64,000 nucleotides of DNA, taken from DASPWW01 sp963841715. GTDB taxonomy: Bacteria > Actinomycetota > Thermoleophilia > Solirubrobacterales > 70-9. The notes beneath the pieces were generated by a model. That model had not been told where the DNA came from. It searched no databases and saw nothing but the letters and a program-made list of their open reading frames with translations. Made by a program: the position numbers and the translations under genes. Below, in pieces: positions 35,941 through 43,398 of this stretch (its first letter is position 1; the number at the start of each line of letters is the position of its first letter). Where the stretch lies: positions 465,158 through 529,157 of the forward strand of contig CAWJDP010000004.1 in the NCBI GenBank assembly GCA_963841715.1, given 5' to 3'.

Positions 35941-36225
35941 ATGGCGAGGACGGTTCCCGTGCGCGAGTTCCGCACCCGGCTGAGCGAGCTGCTCAGCGAT
36001 GTCGCCGACCGCCGCGACCACGTCCTCATCACCCGCAACGGCAAGCCCGCCGCCGTCCTCGTCGCCCCTGACGAGTACGAGGCGCTCGAGGAGTCGGCGG
36101 AGATCCTCTCCGACCCCGACGCGCTCGCCGCGCTCGAAGCCGGGTTGGCCGAGCTGTCTCGCGAGGAGGTCGTGAGCTTCGAGGATCTTCGCGACGAGCT
36201 GGAAGCGCTCCGAGCCGGCGAGTGA
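35941..36225 (+). CDS. Phd/YefM-family antitoxin
   Basis: 94 residues from ATG 35941 (MARTVPVREFRTRL); an ATG two codons earlier is possible. The N-terminal Phd fold (VREFRTRLSELLSDV, HVLITRNGKPAAVLVAPDEYEALEE in parts) binds the operator. The C-terminal acidic helix wraps the toxin. It ends 3 bases before the toxin gene, so the two are one operon. Confidence 0.9.
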   Translation: MARTVPVREFRTRLSELLSDVADRRDHVLITRNGKPAAVLVAPDEYEALEESAEILSDPDALAALEAGLAELSREEVVSFEDLRDELEALRAGE

Positions 36226-36228
36226 GCG

Positions 36229-36492
36229 ATGGCGCGCGTCGTCCTCGCCCGGCGGGCGAGGCGTGAGCTGCTCGACCTCGACTGGCAGTTGATCGACGCA
36301 ATCGAGGACGCCTTGGGGCTACTCGAGCGCGAGCCACGGGCCGGCCACCTCCTCCGCGGCCGGCTGCGAGGCCTGCGATCGCTCCGCGTCGGGGCGTATC
36401 GCATCGTCTATCAGCTCACCGACGACGGGCAGACCGTGCGCGTAGCTGCGATCCACCACCGCGCGACCGCTTACCGGTCTGACCCGCGCTGA
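36229..36492 (+). CDS. RelE/ParE-family toxin
   Basis: 87 residues. The RelE/ParE fold shows in VVLARRARRELLDLDW, the basic surface RLRGLRSLRVGAYRIVYQL, and the end VRVAAIHHRATAYR, with the conserved Arg/Tyr near the C-terminus. RelE members cut ribosome-bound mRNA, while ParE members poison gyrase. Pairing with a Phd/YefM antitoxin and the RVGAYRIVY core favours the RelE side. Confidence 0.9.
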   Translation: MARVVLARRARRELLDLDWQLIDAIEDALGLLEREPRAGHLLRGRLRGLRSLRVGAYRIVYQLTDDGQTVRVAAIHHRATAYRSDPR

Positions 36493-36573
36493 TCTCTGGC
36501 CTCCCACGCCTTGATCAACGAGGCCCGGTCACCCGGCGTCAGCTTGTCGCTACGCCGCGCGACTGGAGGGGCA

Positions 36574-37140
36574 ATGGCAGATTCCGACGAGATCTTCGAC
36601 GAGGGCGAGCAGGAGGCGCGACCGGAGGCCCCGAGCGCGCGCGTCGTCGTCCGCGACGGCGTCGTCACGGTCACCGAGTGGCAGCCGTGGCTCGCCAACG
36701 GCGGGCCGCTCGGCAACATGTTCCGCGACCGCGAACGCGAGCGGATCGCGATCGCCGACCTGACCGCGGTCGGGGAGAGCAGCGAGGAGGTGATCGTCCG
36801 CTTCCGCGCCGCCGGCCGCGCGCGGCGCGACGCCGAGCACGCCCTGATCCGCTGGGCCGCGGCGGTGGGCTACCGCCGCGTCTGGCTCCCGGACAGCGTC
36901 GTCGACCTCGAGCCGCCTCCGGACCGGCGCGCCGCGTCCGTCGAGTGCCCGACATGCGGCGCCGACTGGGCCGACGCCGACCCGGACTTCTGGCTCAGCG
37001 TCCGCGAAGGCGGATGCTTCCCGACTACGTGTCCCCTGTGCGGCGGCCACCTCCCTCAGTGGTCGGTGTACCGCGATCGCCGCGGCGCCGGCCTGGCGAA
37101 GGGTGCGGCGGGTCCGCGCGCGAGCTGGTCGCGGAGCTAG
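36574..37140 (+). CDS. Zinc-ribbon protein of unknown function
   Basis: 188 residues from ATG 36574, which has a strong GGAGG site (the ORF opens earlier at 36511 but without one). The N-terminal half is alpha/beta (VVRDGVVTVTEWQPWLANGG, LGNMFRDRERERIAIADLTA). The C-terminal half has a four-Cys zinc ribbon, CPTCGADW and CPLCGGHL. It lies between the toxin-antitoxin pair and the HIRAN gene. Function unknown. Confidence 0.68.
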   Translation: MADSDEIFDEGEQEARPEAPSARVVVRDGVVTVTEWQPWLANGGPLGNMFRDRERERIAIADLTAVGESSEEVIVRFRAAGRARRDAEHALIRWAAAVGYRRVWLPDSVVDLEPPPDRRAASVECPTCGADWADADPDFWLSVREGGCFPTTCPLCGGHLPQWSVYRDRRGAGLAKGAAGPRASWSRS

Positions 37141-37242
37141 AGATGGTCCGTTGTCCCCACACCAGCCTACGGCGGAGTTCGCGGACGATCTCCGCGTACG
37201 TCCGATCGTCAGATTTCGCCGCTTGAGGCGGACCGAAGAGGC

Positions 37243-38316
37243 ATGGCCCCTCCCTCTCTTGTCGCCGGGCCGATCCACGGGCTGCGCGAATGGCCGATCT
37301 ATACCGTCGCGGGCGGCGACGGGCTGTGGCTGGGGACGACTGCGGCGCCGGTCCTTTGGCCCAAAGATCGACCTGCCAAGGCGGAATGCACGCGCTGCGA
37401 CGCGAGTGATCACGCGCCGCCGGCACGGAACTGCAGCTGCGGGCTCTACGCTCTCCACCCGATCGCGCCCGCAGCACGGCGCTTTCTGAACGCGCGCGCG
37501 GGCGGCGCCGCGGGGATGAGCGTCGGATTGATCAAGGCATGGGGAACGATTGAGGTACACGAGGACGGGTTTCGCGCCGAATACGCGCGCCCGGAAGCAC
37601 TGATCCTCGTCGAGGATCCACGCGGCGCAGGCCTCAATCGCGTTCATGTCGAGCAGTGCAAGCGGCTCGCCGATGCGTACGACGTCCCGATCCTCGAGTT
37701 CGAGGATGTGTCCGGATTTGAGGATCATTGCCGGATCCACGGCCTTGGCCTCGCTGAGCGCACGGTTGAGGACCTGTTCCTGTCCGGCCGCGACATCATC
37801 GCCTCCCCCAAGCGGCTGATCACGAACCGCCGAGATGGCGGCTGGATCGAGGGCCGCGGATACGTCGTCGAAGGCCAGCAGGAGGACTGCGGTCCGTACG
37901 CGGATCGGGCGCGGGTCGAGCTTCCCGGCGTCGACGTCCTGCGGGTGGCGGGCTGCCGCTATCGGGCGGACGAGCTCCAGGATCCAGCGCTCGCTCCGGG
38001 AAACGGGGTGAAGCTCGTGCCGGCGCCCGGGAATCAGCATGACCCGGACGCTGTGGCGGTGTTCGACGCCGATGAACGGATTCAGCTTGGCTACGTCCCG
38101 CGCGGGTGCGCCGCGGCGATCGCGGCACGGCTCCGGGCGGGTCGCTACGCCGCCGCGATCAGCATCTGGGAGTGGCGCGACAGGTCGAGCGGCCGACGCG
38201 TCGGGCTCCACGTGCTCGTCGCCGCGAGCCCACGGATCCGCCTCGAACCGCGAGGCGAGGGGGTCGAGCGCAATGTCAGGCGGGCGTCCGCGAACGCCGT
38301 CTCCATTCCCGACTGA
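37243..38316 (+). CDS. Stand-alone HIRAN-domain protein
   Basis: 357 residues. The N-terminal two-thirds has a Cys-rich segment (CTRCDASDHAPPARNCSCG) and a long alpha/beta region of unknown type. The C-terminal part (about 228-310) is a HIRAN domain: VAGCRYRADELQ, VKLVPAPGNQHDPDAVAVF, LGYVPRGCAAAIAARL. HIRAN domains bind 3' ends of single-stranded DNA at stalled forks and are usually fused to SNF2 helicases or nucleases. Here it is separate, about 15 kb from a SNF2-type helicase. Its stop overlaps the next ATG (TGATG). Confidence 0.82.
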   Translation: MAPPSLVAGPIHGLREWPIYTVAGGDGLWLGTTAAPVLWPKDRPAKAECTRCDASDHAPPARNCSCGLYALHPIAPAARRFLNARAGGAAGMSVGLIKAWGTIEVHEDGFRAEYARPEALILVEDPRGAGLNRVHVEQCKRLADAYDVPILEFEDVSGFEDHCRIHGLGLAERTVEDLFLSGRDIIASPKRLITNRRDGGWIEGRGYVVEGQQEDCGPYADRARVELPGVDVLRVAGCRYRADELQDPALAPGNGVKLVPAPGNQHDPDAVAVFDADERIQLGYVPRGCAAAIAARLRAGRYAAAISIWEWRDRSSGRRVGLHVLVAASPRIRLEPRGEGVERNVRRASANAVSIPD

Positions 38317-38519
38317 TGTACTCGGCGAGCCTCTCCTGCCCCGGGTGCTTCGCGATCTTCGAAGCTCACGGAACGATGGAGGAGCTGGCTGCCCTCTGGT
38401 GCGAGTTCTGCGGGACACCGCTCGAGCTGACTACGTGGGAGGTGGAGGGATCGCCCGCGAACACCAAGCCCGCTTTGCACGCCGTCCAGGGCCCGATACG
38501 CGACGAGCCGCGCGCGTGA
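38316..38519 (+). CDS. Small zinc-ribbon protein coupled to the HIRAN gene
   Basis: 67 residues with CPGC near residue 8 and CEFC near residue 29, a four-Cys zinc-binding pattern, then a Thr/Glu-rich tail. Its ATG shares a base with the HIRAN stop, so it is co-translated and likely works with that protein. Too small for most gene finders. No family recognised. Confidence 0.62.
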   Translation: MYSASLSCPGCFAIFEAHGTMEELAALWCEFCGTPLELTTWEVEGSPANTKPALHAVQGPIRDEPRA

Positions 38520-38589
38520 GCAAGGCTCCTGCCATTCGGGCGTCAGATCCTGAGCCCTGTCGGCGACCTTACCTTCGGAAGGAGGAACA

Positions 38590-38898
38590 GTGGCGCTGGC
38601 CAAGTTCGCCGACTTCATCCTCGACGACGCGCCGGGCCTCTACGCGTGCGTGGGGTGTTGGGTCGACGAGATCGACGAGGACGCCGGCGACAGGTATCAC
38701 GCCGAGTTCGCGGAGACACCACCGGGCCGCCCGCGGCTCGAGCTGACCTACCGCTACATCGAGAAGTATCTGCCCTCGTTCTTGGACAAGGGATGGACGC
38801 TCGCCGACTACCTTGCGCTCGCGCCGCAGGATGGCACGTACGCCGAAGGTGACGGGACTTCCGTTAACCCAGCGGACGCTTCAATCCTGCCGGGTTGA
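38590..38898 (+). CDS. Small hypothetical protein
   Basis: 102 residues from GTG 38590, which follows a GGAGGA-like site. It is acidic with one conserved-looking block: LTYRYIEKYLPSFLDKGWTL and YLALAPQDGTYAEGDG. No domain recognised and no membrane segment. It is placed after the HIRAN pair and before the HD gene, all on the plus strand. Confidence 0.5.
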   Translation: MALAKFADFILDDAPGLYACVGCWVDEIDEDAGDRYHAEFAETPPGRPRLELTYRYIEKYLPSFLDKGWTLADYLALAPQDGTYAEGDGTSVNPADASILPG

Positions 38899-38941
38899 GG
38901 CGCAAGGTCTCCGTCGACCGTCCGAATGAAAGGATGGTGGT

Positions 38942-39541
38942 GTGGACTCCGACGTTCGAGTCAAGCTCGGTGAGCGCTTCGTGCGCGCGGTCGAGATGGC
39001 GATCGAGCTCCACGCCGACCAGACGCGGAAGGGAACGTCGACCCCGTACATCGGCCATCTGCTCGGCGTCTGCTCGCTTGTGATCGATTACGGAGGCGAC
39101 GAGGACGAGATAATCGCCGCGCTCCTCCACGACGGCCCGGAGGACCAGGGCGGGGTTGAGACGTTGGAACGTATTCGCGCGGAGTTCGGCGACGGGGTCG
39201 CGGCGATCGTCGAGGGATGCACCGACACGTTCGAGGAGCCCAAGCCCGATTGGCGGCCGCGGAAGGAGGGGTACATCGAGCACCTGAAGTCCGCCCCGGC
39301 ACCCGTGCTGCGGGTCTCGCTCGCGGACAAGCTCCACAACGCCCGCGCGATCCTGCTCGATTACCGCACTGAGGGCGACGCGCTCTGGGGCCGCTTCAGC
39401 AGCACCAAGGAAGAGAACCTCTGGTACTACCGATCGCTGGTCGAGGTGTTTCTGCAACGCAGTTTGGGCCCGATGGCCTGCGAGCTGAAGCGGACCGTCG
39501 ACGAGCTTCAACGACTGACAACTCAGTCGGCCAAGCCTTAG
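38942..39541 (+). CDS. HD-domain protein, candidate small alarmone hydrolase
   Basis: 199 residues. The RelA/SpoT hydrolase pattern is complete: RKGTSTPYIGHLLGV (metal His), AALLHDGPEDQGG (HD and the ED pair), VAAIVEGCTD, and RVSLADKLHNARAIL (metal Asp). No synthetase, TGS or ACT domain is present, as in stand-alone (p)ppGpp hydrolases. In an island with toxin and defence genes it might also remove a toxic or signalling nucleotide. Confidence 0.83.
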   Translation: MDSDVRVKLGERFVRAVEMAIELHADQTRKGTSTPYIGHLLGVCSLVIDYGGDEDEIIAALLHDGPEDQGGVETLERIRAEFGDGVAAIVEGCTDTFEEPKPDWRPRKEGYIEHLKSAPAPVLRVSLADKLHNARAILLDYRTEGDALWGRFSSTKEENLWYYRSLVEVFLQRSLGPMACELKRTVDELQRLTTQSAKP

Positions 39542-39619
39542 CGAAGCGTCACCCCAGAGGCAACTCCGGGAAGCACGCGGCCGTCAGCTTCCCTTGCGTG
39601 TGGGCGACGTCCATTTGTC

Positions 39620-40069
39620 ATGGACATCCTCGTCCTCATCGACCGGCTCGACGCGCTCGTGGACGAGTCCCGCTCGTGGCCGCTCAGCGACCAGGTGCGA
39701 ATCGACCGCGAGTTGCTCTTCGAGCTCCTCGATCGGATGCGCGATGCGATCCCGGTGGAGTTGCGGGAGGCCCAGTGGATCGCCAAGGAGCGCGCCGAGA
39801 TGCTGGCCGACGCGCGGCGCCAAGCTGAGCGCATCGTCAGGGAGGGACGCGAGCGGCAGGCGCGCCTCGTGACCGGGCAGGAGATCTACCGGCAGGCTCA
39901 GCGAGGCGCGGAGGACATCATCGACGACGCACGGGATACCGAGCGCGAGATCGCCCTCGGCGCAGAGGACTACGTGGAGGAGATCATGTCGACGGTCGAG
40001 AGCAACCTCGAGAGGATCTGCGCGGCCGTGAGGCGAAGTCGCGCGCGCCTGCGCGAGTCGGACGACTGA
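39620..40069 (+). CDS. DivIVA/AtpF-like coiled-coil protein
   Basis: 149 residues, nearly all helix. The start MDILVLIDRLDALVDESRSW is followed by LSDQVRIDRELLFELLDRMR and a long coiled coil (WIAKERAEMLADARRQAERI). In relatives I recall the same protein just upstream of the DUF177-rpmF genes and linked to division or envelope organisation. Here it stands without those partners and is probably a paralogue. Confidence 0.68.
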   Translation: MDILVLIDRLDALVDESRSWPLSDQVRIDRELLFELLDRMRDAIPVELREAQWIAKERAEMLADARRQAERIVREGRERQARLVTGQEIYRQAQRGAEDIIDDARDTEREIALGAEDYVEEIMSTVESNLERICAAVRRSRARLRESDD

Positions 40070-40109
40070 GCGCTGTCAGACCCGGCCGACCGGGCCCGAC
40101 CTAACCAGT

Positions 40110-40782
40110 GTGAGAACGCGCCTGTATCTCAACCACGTCCCCGAGCTCGACAAGCTCGTCGCGCTCGAGTTCGGGCGCATCGACGAGGATCAACCGCCCG
40201 CGAGCTGGCACCCGATTGGCGAGCAGTTCGCATACCACTCCTACCTGCTGCTCCCCGGTCCGCCGGTCGGGTTCGTGGTCCACGGCTTCTCGACGTTCGA
40301 CGCCGAGGACCCGACCGTGTCACGGATCTGGAACGAGCCGCTGTTCGACGTCCCGGTGCTCGGACTCGCCGGCGCCTCCGCCGGCGAGATCATCGTCGCC
40401 GCGCGCACACACTTTCAGGGCGAGCAGTCAATCAATCGCGCCCTTTTTCGCGCCGCGCTCGCCGAGGATCCTCCGGAGGCCGAACCCCTCTGGCGCGCCT
40501 GCCTCGAGGCGGGTGACTCGATGGCCCACTTCGGTCTCGGCTACACGCTCTACGACCTCGGGCGCTATCAGGAGGCCTATCGGCACCTGCGCCACTACAC
40601 CGAGATCGGGCCCCACGGAAGCTGGACCTGGTGCTGGTTCGGGAAGGCCGCGGAGAAGATCGGCGAGGCTCGGTGAGGCGCGCGCCGCCTACGAGCGCGC
40701 GATCGAGCTCGAGGAGGCCGGGAACCCGGAGACCGACGCGATCGATCGGCTTGCCCGCCTCTCTCGGGAGGAGGCCGCATGA
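40110..40782 (+). pseudogene. TPR-like protein, one frameshift
   Basis: About 224 residues, with a break near 40670. The N-terminal half is a unique alpha/beta region (FAYHSYLLLPGPPVGFVVHG). The C-terminal half has two TPR units: HFGLGYTLYDLGRYQEAYRH and RAAYERAIELEEAGNPE, which lie in different frames. It is probably a protein-interaction module. Its stop overlaps the ATG of the 36-residue gene at 40779 (ATGA). Confidence 0.6.
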
Positions 40783-40889
40783 GCCTCGCTGACGACGCGC
40801 GCCATAGCGAGTTGCTGGTTGCGCTTTCGACGATCGAGGCGCTGCTCCGGGAGATCCTGGCGGAGCTCCGACAGCGTGGCTCGACCTAG
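40779..40889 (+). CDS. Very small helical protein
   Basis: 36 residues, MSLADDARHSELLVALSTIE then LLREILAELRQRGST. The ATG overlaps the stop of the TPR-like gene by four bases, which argues for translation. It is a single amphipathic helix with Leu/Ile every three to four residues. It is too short for the usual search. Function unknown. Confidence 0.4.
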   Translation: MSLADDARHSELLVALSTIEALLREILAELRQRGST

Positions 40890-41140
40890 CGATGGTCGAA
40901 CCCGTTTTCGATCGCGGCGCCAAATCCGATCGCGGGCCCATTCGAGCTTTGGCGCGGTGCGATCTCTCGCCCCTCGGAGATCGCCAACAGCTCAGCGATC
41001 GAGGTCGGCGCTGAGACGCGCGTGTCGCTCCGCCTCACCAGCCACCGGTTTGCCTCCGCCGCCGAGAGTGGCGAGAACCTCACCTGAGTCAGATCGCCCC
41101 GCCGGCGCCCGACATACTCGGGGAAGGAGGTCTGCCACAT
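40886..41140 (-). CDS. Small hypothetical protein opposite ARPP-1
   Basis: 84 residues from ATG 41140: MWQTSFPEYVGRRRGDLTQV, then LSAAEANRWLVRRSDTRVSA and IAELLAISEGREIA. Codon third positions are G/C as in real genes. Its ATG overlaps the divergent ARPP-1 ATG by two bases (CATG), and the ARPP-1 ribosome site lies inside its codons 1-8, an unusual arrangement. No family recognised. Confidence 0.42.
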   Translation of the reverse strand: MWQTSFPEYVGRRRGDLTQVRFSPLSAAEANRWLVRRSDTRVSAPTSIAELLAISEGREIAPRQSSNGPAIGFGAAIENGFDHR

Positions 41141-42130
41141 GCCCGAAGCAACCAGTTCTGCCCCCACGATGGACAGCTTTCTCAGCGCCCCGCTTGAGGT
41201 CGGCGAGCCCGACGTCGCCGGCGCGCTCGCCGTCTTCCCGATCTTCGGCCCGAGCCCGCGACCGAGCTACGTCGCGCTTCGCCCAGGGCCGCGAGCGCGG
41301 CGTCGCGCGTCGGCGAGCTCGAGGGCGGCGCCTCGGTCAACGACCTCATGGTCGAGAACCCGACCGGCGAGCCCGTCCTGCTCTTCGAGGGCGAGGAGGT
41401 GCTCGGCGCGCAGCAGAACCGCACCTTCGACGTCTCGGTGCTGGTCGCGCGCCGGCGCCAAGCTGCGCGTGCCGGTGAGCTGCATGGAGGCGGGCCGCTG
41501 GGACGGCGCGCCGCCACGCGCGAGGACATTCGACGCCGCGCCGCAGACCGCCTACCCGCGCATGCGCCGGATGAAGGCGCATGCAGGTCCGCGAGCGGCG
41601 TCGCTGCCGGCCTCGAGCCGCGCGCCATCCAGGGCGAGGTCTGGGACGAGGTCGCCGCCAAGTCGGCCCGCCACGGCGCCGACTCCCCGACCGGCGCCAT
41701 GCACGACATCTACGAGGACCGCCGCGGCCGCCTCGCGCGAGATGTCGGACGCGATCGCGCTCCGCCGACGGCCAGGTCGGCGCGATCGCCGCGATCGGCG
41801 GCGAGATCCGCGTGCCTCGACTACGTCAGCCGCCCCGACGTCTACGCCGCGCTCCACGGCGCCTCGTCCAGGGCTACGCGCTCGACGCGCTCGAGCCGAG
41901 GAGGAGCCGGGAGCGACGCCGCACCGACCGAGACCGCGCGCGCGGCTTCGCCCTGCTGGCGCGACTGCGAGCCCCGCTCACCGCAGCCCGGCATCGGCCT
42001 CGGCGAGGAGCTCCGCTTCGCCGCCAACGGGGTCGCCGGCAGCGGCCTCGTCCACGAGGGCGAGCTGATCCAGCTGACGGCCTTCCCCGGCGACGAGCTC
42101 GAGTGGGATCGCGTCAGGCCGCAGGTTTGA
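41139..42130 (+). pseudogene. ARPP-1 family protein, multiply frameshifted
   Basis: ATG 41139 has a strong AAGGAGG site. Across frames the ARPP-1 pattern is clear: FLSAPLEVGEPDVAGALAVF, FPIFGP, GGASVNDLMVENPTGEPVLL, FEGEEVLGAQQNRTFDVSVL, VPVSCMEAGRWD, and a C-terminal GEELRFAANGVAGSGLVHEG. About 330 residues. ARPP-1 domains were named for association with ADP-ribosylation-related genes; their biochemical role is not settled. Breaks lie near 41288, 41455, 41510, 41738, 41857 and 41950. Confidence 0.7.
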
Positions 42131-42163
42131 CCGAGCCGCGGGACGCGTTCCGGATCGCCACCC

Positions 42164-42895
42164 CTAGCCAAGGTCGAAGAGCTTTCCAGGCGGCGGGTCC
42201 CTCGTGCTCGCCTTCGACGGGAAGACCTTGAGGCCCACTCCTTCGATCTCGCTCGTGTCCGGGTGGCGAGCGAAGCGCGGTGAGAGCTGCTTGAACCAGC
42301 GGGTGGCGTCCCCGGGTCCTCGTTGTGCAGCAAGGGTCATGCCGACGATTAGGTCGGCGACCTGCAGGCCGAGCGAGTAGTGCGACGGGCCAAGAAGAAG
42401 GCTGTCGACGATCCGCTCGAGATCGGCGAAAGGCGTTCCTTCCCTCTGCAGCCGATCGAAGAAACGGCGCATCCGATCGTCCACCTCGCGGCGACGGCTG
42501 TCGAGGATGATCACGCCGTAGGAGTCCTCCCGCGCGAGGAACCGTTGGAAGCGCTCGGCTACGAACGTGAGCGCCGTCGCGTACGTGTCCTCGGAGGTTT
42601 CGAATAGGCCCGGATGCGTCTCCTTCCCGGCGAGCGGACGCAGGACCGTCACGAAGCACGTGATGGGCGTGCCGGCCAATGCGGCGAGCAGCGCGTCGGC
42701 GAGCGAGGGCGGCACCTCCCCGGAGCGGGTTCCGTGCCACTTCACCTTCTTGTCGAATGGCCAAGCGTGCTCGCGAAGCACCCCGTCCCACATCCGGCGC
42801 AGAGCCTCCCAGTCGCTGGCCCGCACCGCGACGCCGCCGAGGGCGAACATTGGCTCCGACTCGGCGCCCGATTCGTCTAGGAAGAGCAGGTACAT
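42164..42895 (-). CDS. DUF3800 protein
   Basis: 243 residues, intact. It has the DUF3800 pattern: YLLFLDESGAESEPMFALGG near the start, the middle motif VIILDSRRREVDDRM, and the late SLGLQVADLIVGMTLAA. The acidic positions DES, LDS and AD resemble an RNase-H-like active site, and some members occur in phages and defence islands, so nuclease activity is plausible but unproven. It is a single gene facing the ARPP-1 gene. Confidence 0.88.
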   Translation of the reverse strand: MYLLFLDESGAESEPMFALGGVAVRASDWEALRRMWDGVLREHAWPFDKKVKWHGTRSGEVPPSLADALLAALAGTPITCFVTVLRPLAGKETHPGLFETSEDTYATALTFVAERFQRFLAREDSYGVIILDSRRREVDDRMRRFFDRLQREGTPFADLERIVDSLLLGPSHYSLGLQVADLIVGMTLAAQRGPGDATRWFKQLSPRFARHPDTSEIEGVGLKVFPSKASTRDPPPGKLFDLG

Positions 42896-42971
42896 AGCTC
42901 AACCACTACGGACTGTTCCGCTGTCAGACAGGCGAACCCAGGCGCGACAAGACCAGTAGGTAGACAAGGTC

Positions 42972-43329
42972 ATGGGCTTTGACTTGTACATAGTCAGGCC
43001 GGGTGAGACGGTCGAGGAGCCTCGATCATCGGATTGAAGCTGACGGAGATTCCGAACCGGAATGTTTCTGGGCAAACCTTCGGCGGCATGCGGGATGCAT
43101 CCGAGAGTGCGATAGAGGAGGCACGGCGTCTTCGAGCGAGTCGATCCGGATCATCTTCACGTTCAACGACGGGCGGCACGTCGGCTCCAGCCGACGCCCG
43201 GTTCATCGCCGAACGACTGCGGCGACTCGACATGACCGGATGTGACGACTTCGTGGTCCGCGAAGTCACGCGAATTCAGTCGAGTTCTGCGAGCGAGCCT
43301 CGCTCCAAGACGGATTCCAGGTCTGGTAG
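42972..43329 (+). pseudogene. Small hypothetical protein, frameshifted
   Basis: MGFDLYIVRPGETVEE, then IIGLKLTEIPNRNVSGQTF, then ESIRIIFTFNDG, then ARFIAERLRRLDMTGCDDFV and an end near SLQDGFQVW can be joined over three frames, giving about 119 residues. The parts look like one alpha/beta protein. No domain recognised. Breaks lie near 43018, 43105 and 43185. Confidence 0.45.
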
Positions 43330-43398
43330 GAATACGCTGCGCTGGCGAGTGCGGCCTGACGTCAGATCGCCGAAGGGCGGGGCGACTGAGGTGTGTAG

